The position numbers were made by a program, and so were the translations under genes. Under the pieces are notes generated by a model. That model was not told where the DNA came from. It worked only from the letters and a program-made list of their open reading frames with translations, and did no database searches. From Alteromonas halophila (GTDB lineage Bacteria > Pseudomonadota > Gammaproteobacteria > Enterobacterales > Alteromonadaceae), in assembly GCF_014651815.1 (NCBI RefSeq), contig NZ_BMXP01000001.1, forward strand, positions 710,853 through 774,852: a stretch of 64,000 nucleotides of DNA. Direction: 5' to 3'. Each line of letters opens with the position of its first letter. The first letter of the stretch is position 1. Positions 63,752 through 64,000 of the stretch are shown here, one piece after another.

Positions 63752-63828
63752 GGAGCGGTAGTTCAGTTGGTTAGAATACCGGCCTGTCACGCCGGGGGTC
63801 GCGGGTTCGAGTCCCGTCCGCTCCGCCA
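63752..63828 (+). tRNA. tRNA-Asp (GTC), copy 1
   Basis: 77 bases including an encoded CCA end. The acceptor stem GGAGCGG pairs with CCGCTCC; the D-arm, anticodon arm with GTC at 63786-63788, and T-arm (GGGTTCGAGTCCC) are all regular. Confidence 0.97.
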
Positions 63829-63856
63829 CTTCTCAGATTTGAACGAACAAGGTCCT

Positions 63857-63933
63857 GGAGCGGTAGTTCAGTTGGTTAGAATACCGGCCTGTCACGCCGG
63901 GGGTCGCGGGTTCGAGTCCCGTCCGCTCCGCCA
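63857..63933 (+). tRNA. tRNA-Asp (GTC), copy 2
   Basis: Identical to copy 1 over its full 77 bases, with CCA encoded and GTC at 63891-63893. A 28-base spacer separates it from copy 1. Confidence 0.97.
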
Positions 63934-63956
63934 TGTCGTTCATCTCCCTACAATGC

Positions 63957-64000
63957 GGAGCGGTAGTTCAGTTGGTTAGAATACCGGCCTGTCACGCCGG
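63957..64000 (+). tRNA. tRNA-Asp (GTC), copy 3, truncated by window end
   Basis: The first 44 bases match copies 1 and 2 exactly, including GTC at 63991-63993. The remainder lies past the window. The spacer from copy 2 is 23 bases, so the array is one transcript. Confidence 0.95.

Noticed and set aside
63767..63979. 70-codon reading frame with an internal repeat
   Set aside because: It is a chance translation of the tRNA-Asp array; the repeat is the tRNA sequence itself.

Overview
The window looks like chromosomal DNA of a marine gammaproteobacterium of the Alteromonadaceae type (Alteromonas or a close relative). This is inferred from gene order (csiV-mfd-pilZ-lolC, divergent rnhA/dnaQ, a TIGR03503-type gene), a LiuR-controlled leucine degradation cluster, and a TonB receptor with PL7 alginate lyases. 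No rRNA was available to confirm it. Most of the window is ordinary housekeeping and metabolic DNA with short intergenic gaps.

Layout. 1-10.9 kb: csiV (cut by the window edge), mfd and a PilZ-like gene on the minus strand, then lolC and a purine phosphoribosyltransferase on plus, then a minus-strand group (racemase, VOC protein, CbiM-like permease, xthA, heme oxygenase). 11-22.4 kb: a DUF2750-SufE pair, a glycosyltransferase, a PanE-like reductase, an HDOD protein, an acyl-CoA thioesterase, two MFS transporters, an alpha/beta hydrolase, glgC and an SRPBCC protein. 22.7-31.5 kb: a 43-codon basic small protein, then the liuRABCDE operon for leucine/isovalerate breakdown, with a thiolase on the other side of an intergenic region holding two LiuR-like boxes. 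31.6-35.3 kb: an exported alpha/beta hydrolase overlapping kynureninase, then a periplasmic-sensor protein with a degenerate GGDEF domain.

35.6-46.2 kb is the most distinctive part: an alginate-use locus made of a large surface lipoprotein with a tandemly duplicated C-terminal module, a secreted PL7 lyase, a TonB-dependent receptor, and a lipoprotein PL7 lyase carrying a CBM32. It is bracketed by an intact FapA/DUF342 gene on one side and a decayed, same-orientation copy of that gene's 3' end on the other, which suggests how the block arrived. Its two AT-rich intergenic regions share a repeated TTGGTAA motif that may be the operator. The cytoplasmic alginate-monomer genes are not in the window.

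46.3-64 kb: sbcB, an exported isoaspartyl peptidase, an MBL-rhodanese protein, a broken endonuclease I gene, a CBS protein, an NhaC-type antiporter, hrpA, a PilZ protein, rlmI, a quinone oxidoreductase, rnhA, dnaQ, the TIGR03503-type gene and a tRNA-Asp array that runs off the window end.

A dispersed intergenic repeat with inverted ends (about 180-250 bp) occurs as two full copies (33.6 and 60.9 kb) and two solitary ends (20.5 and 30.3 kb). I found no CRISPR array, prophage, transposase or defence cluster. The best candidates for something new are the duplicated-module lipoprotein with its locus architecture, the repeat family, and the 43-residue protein.
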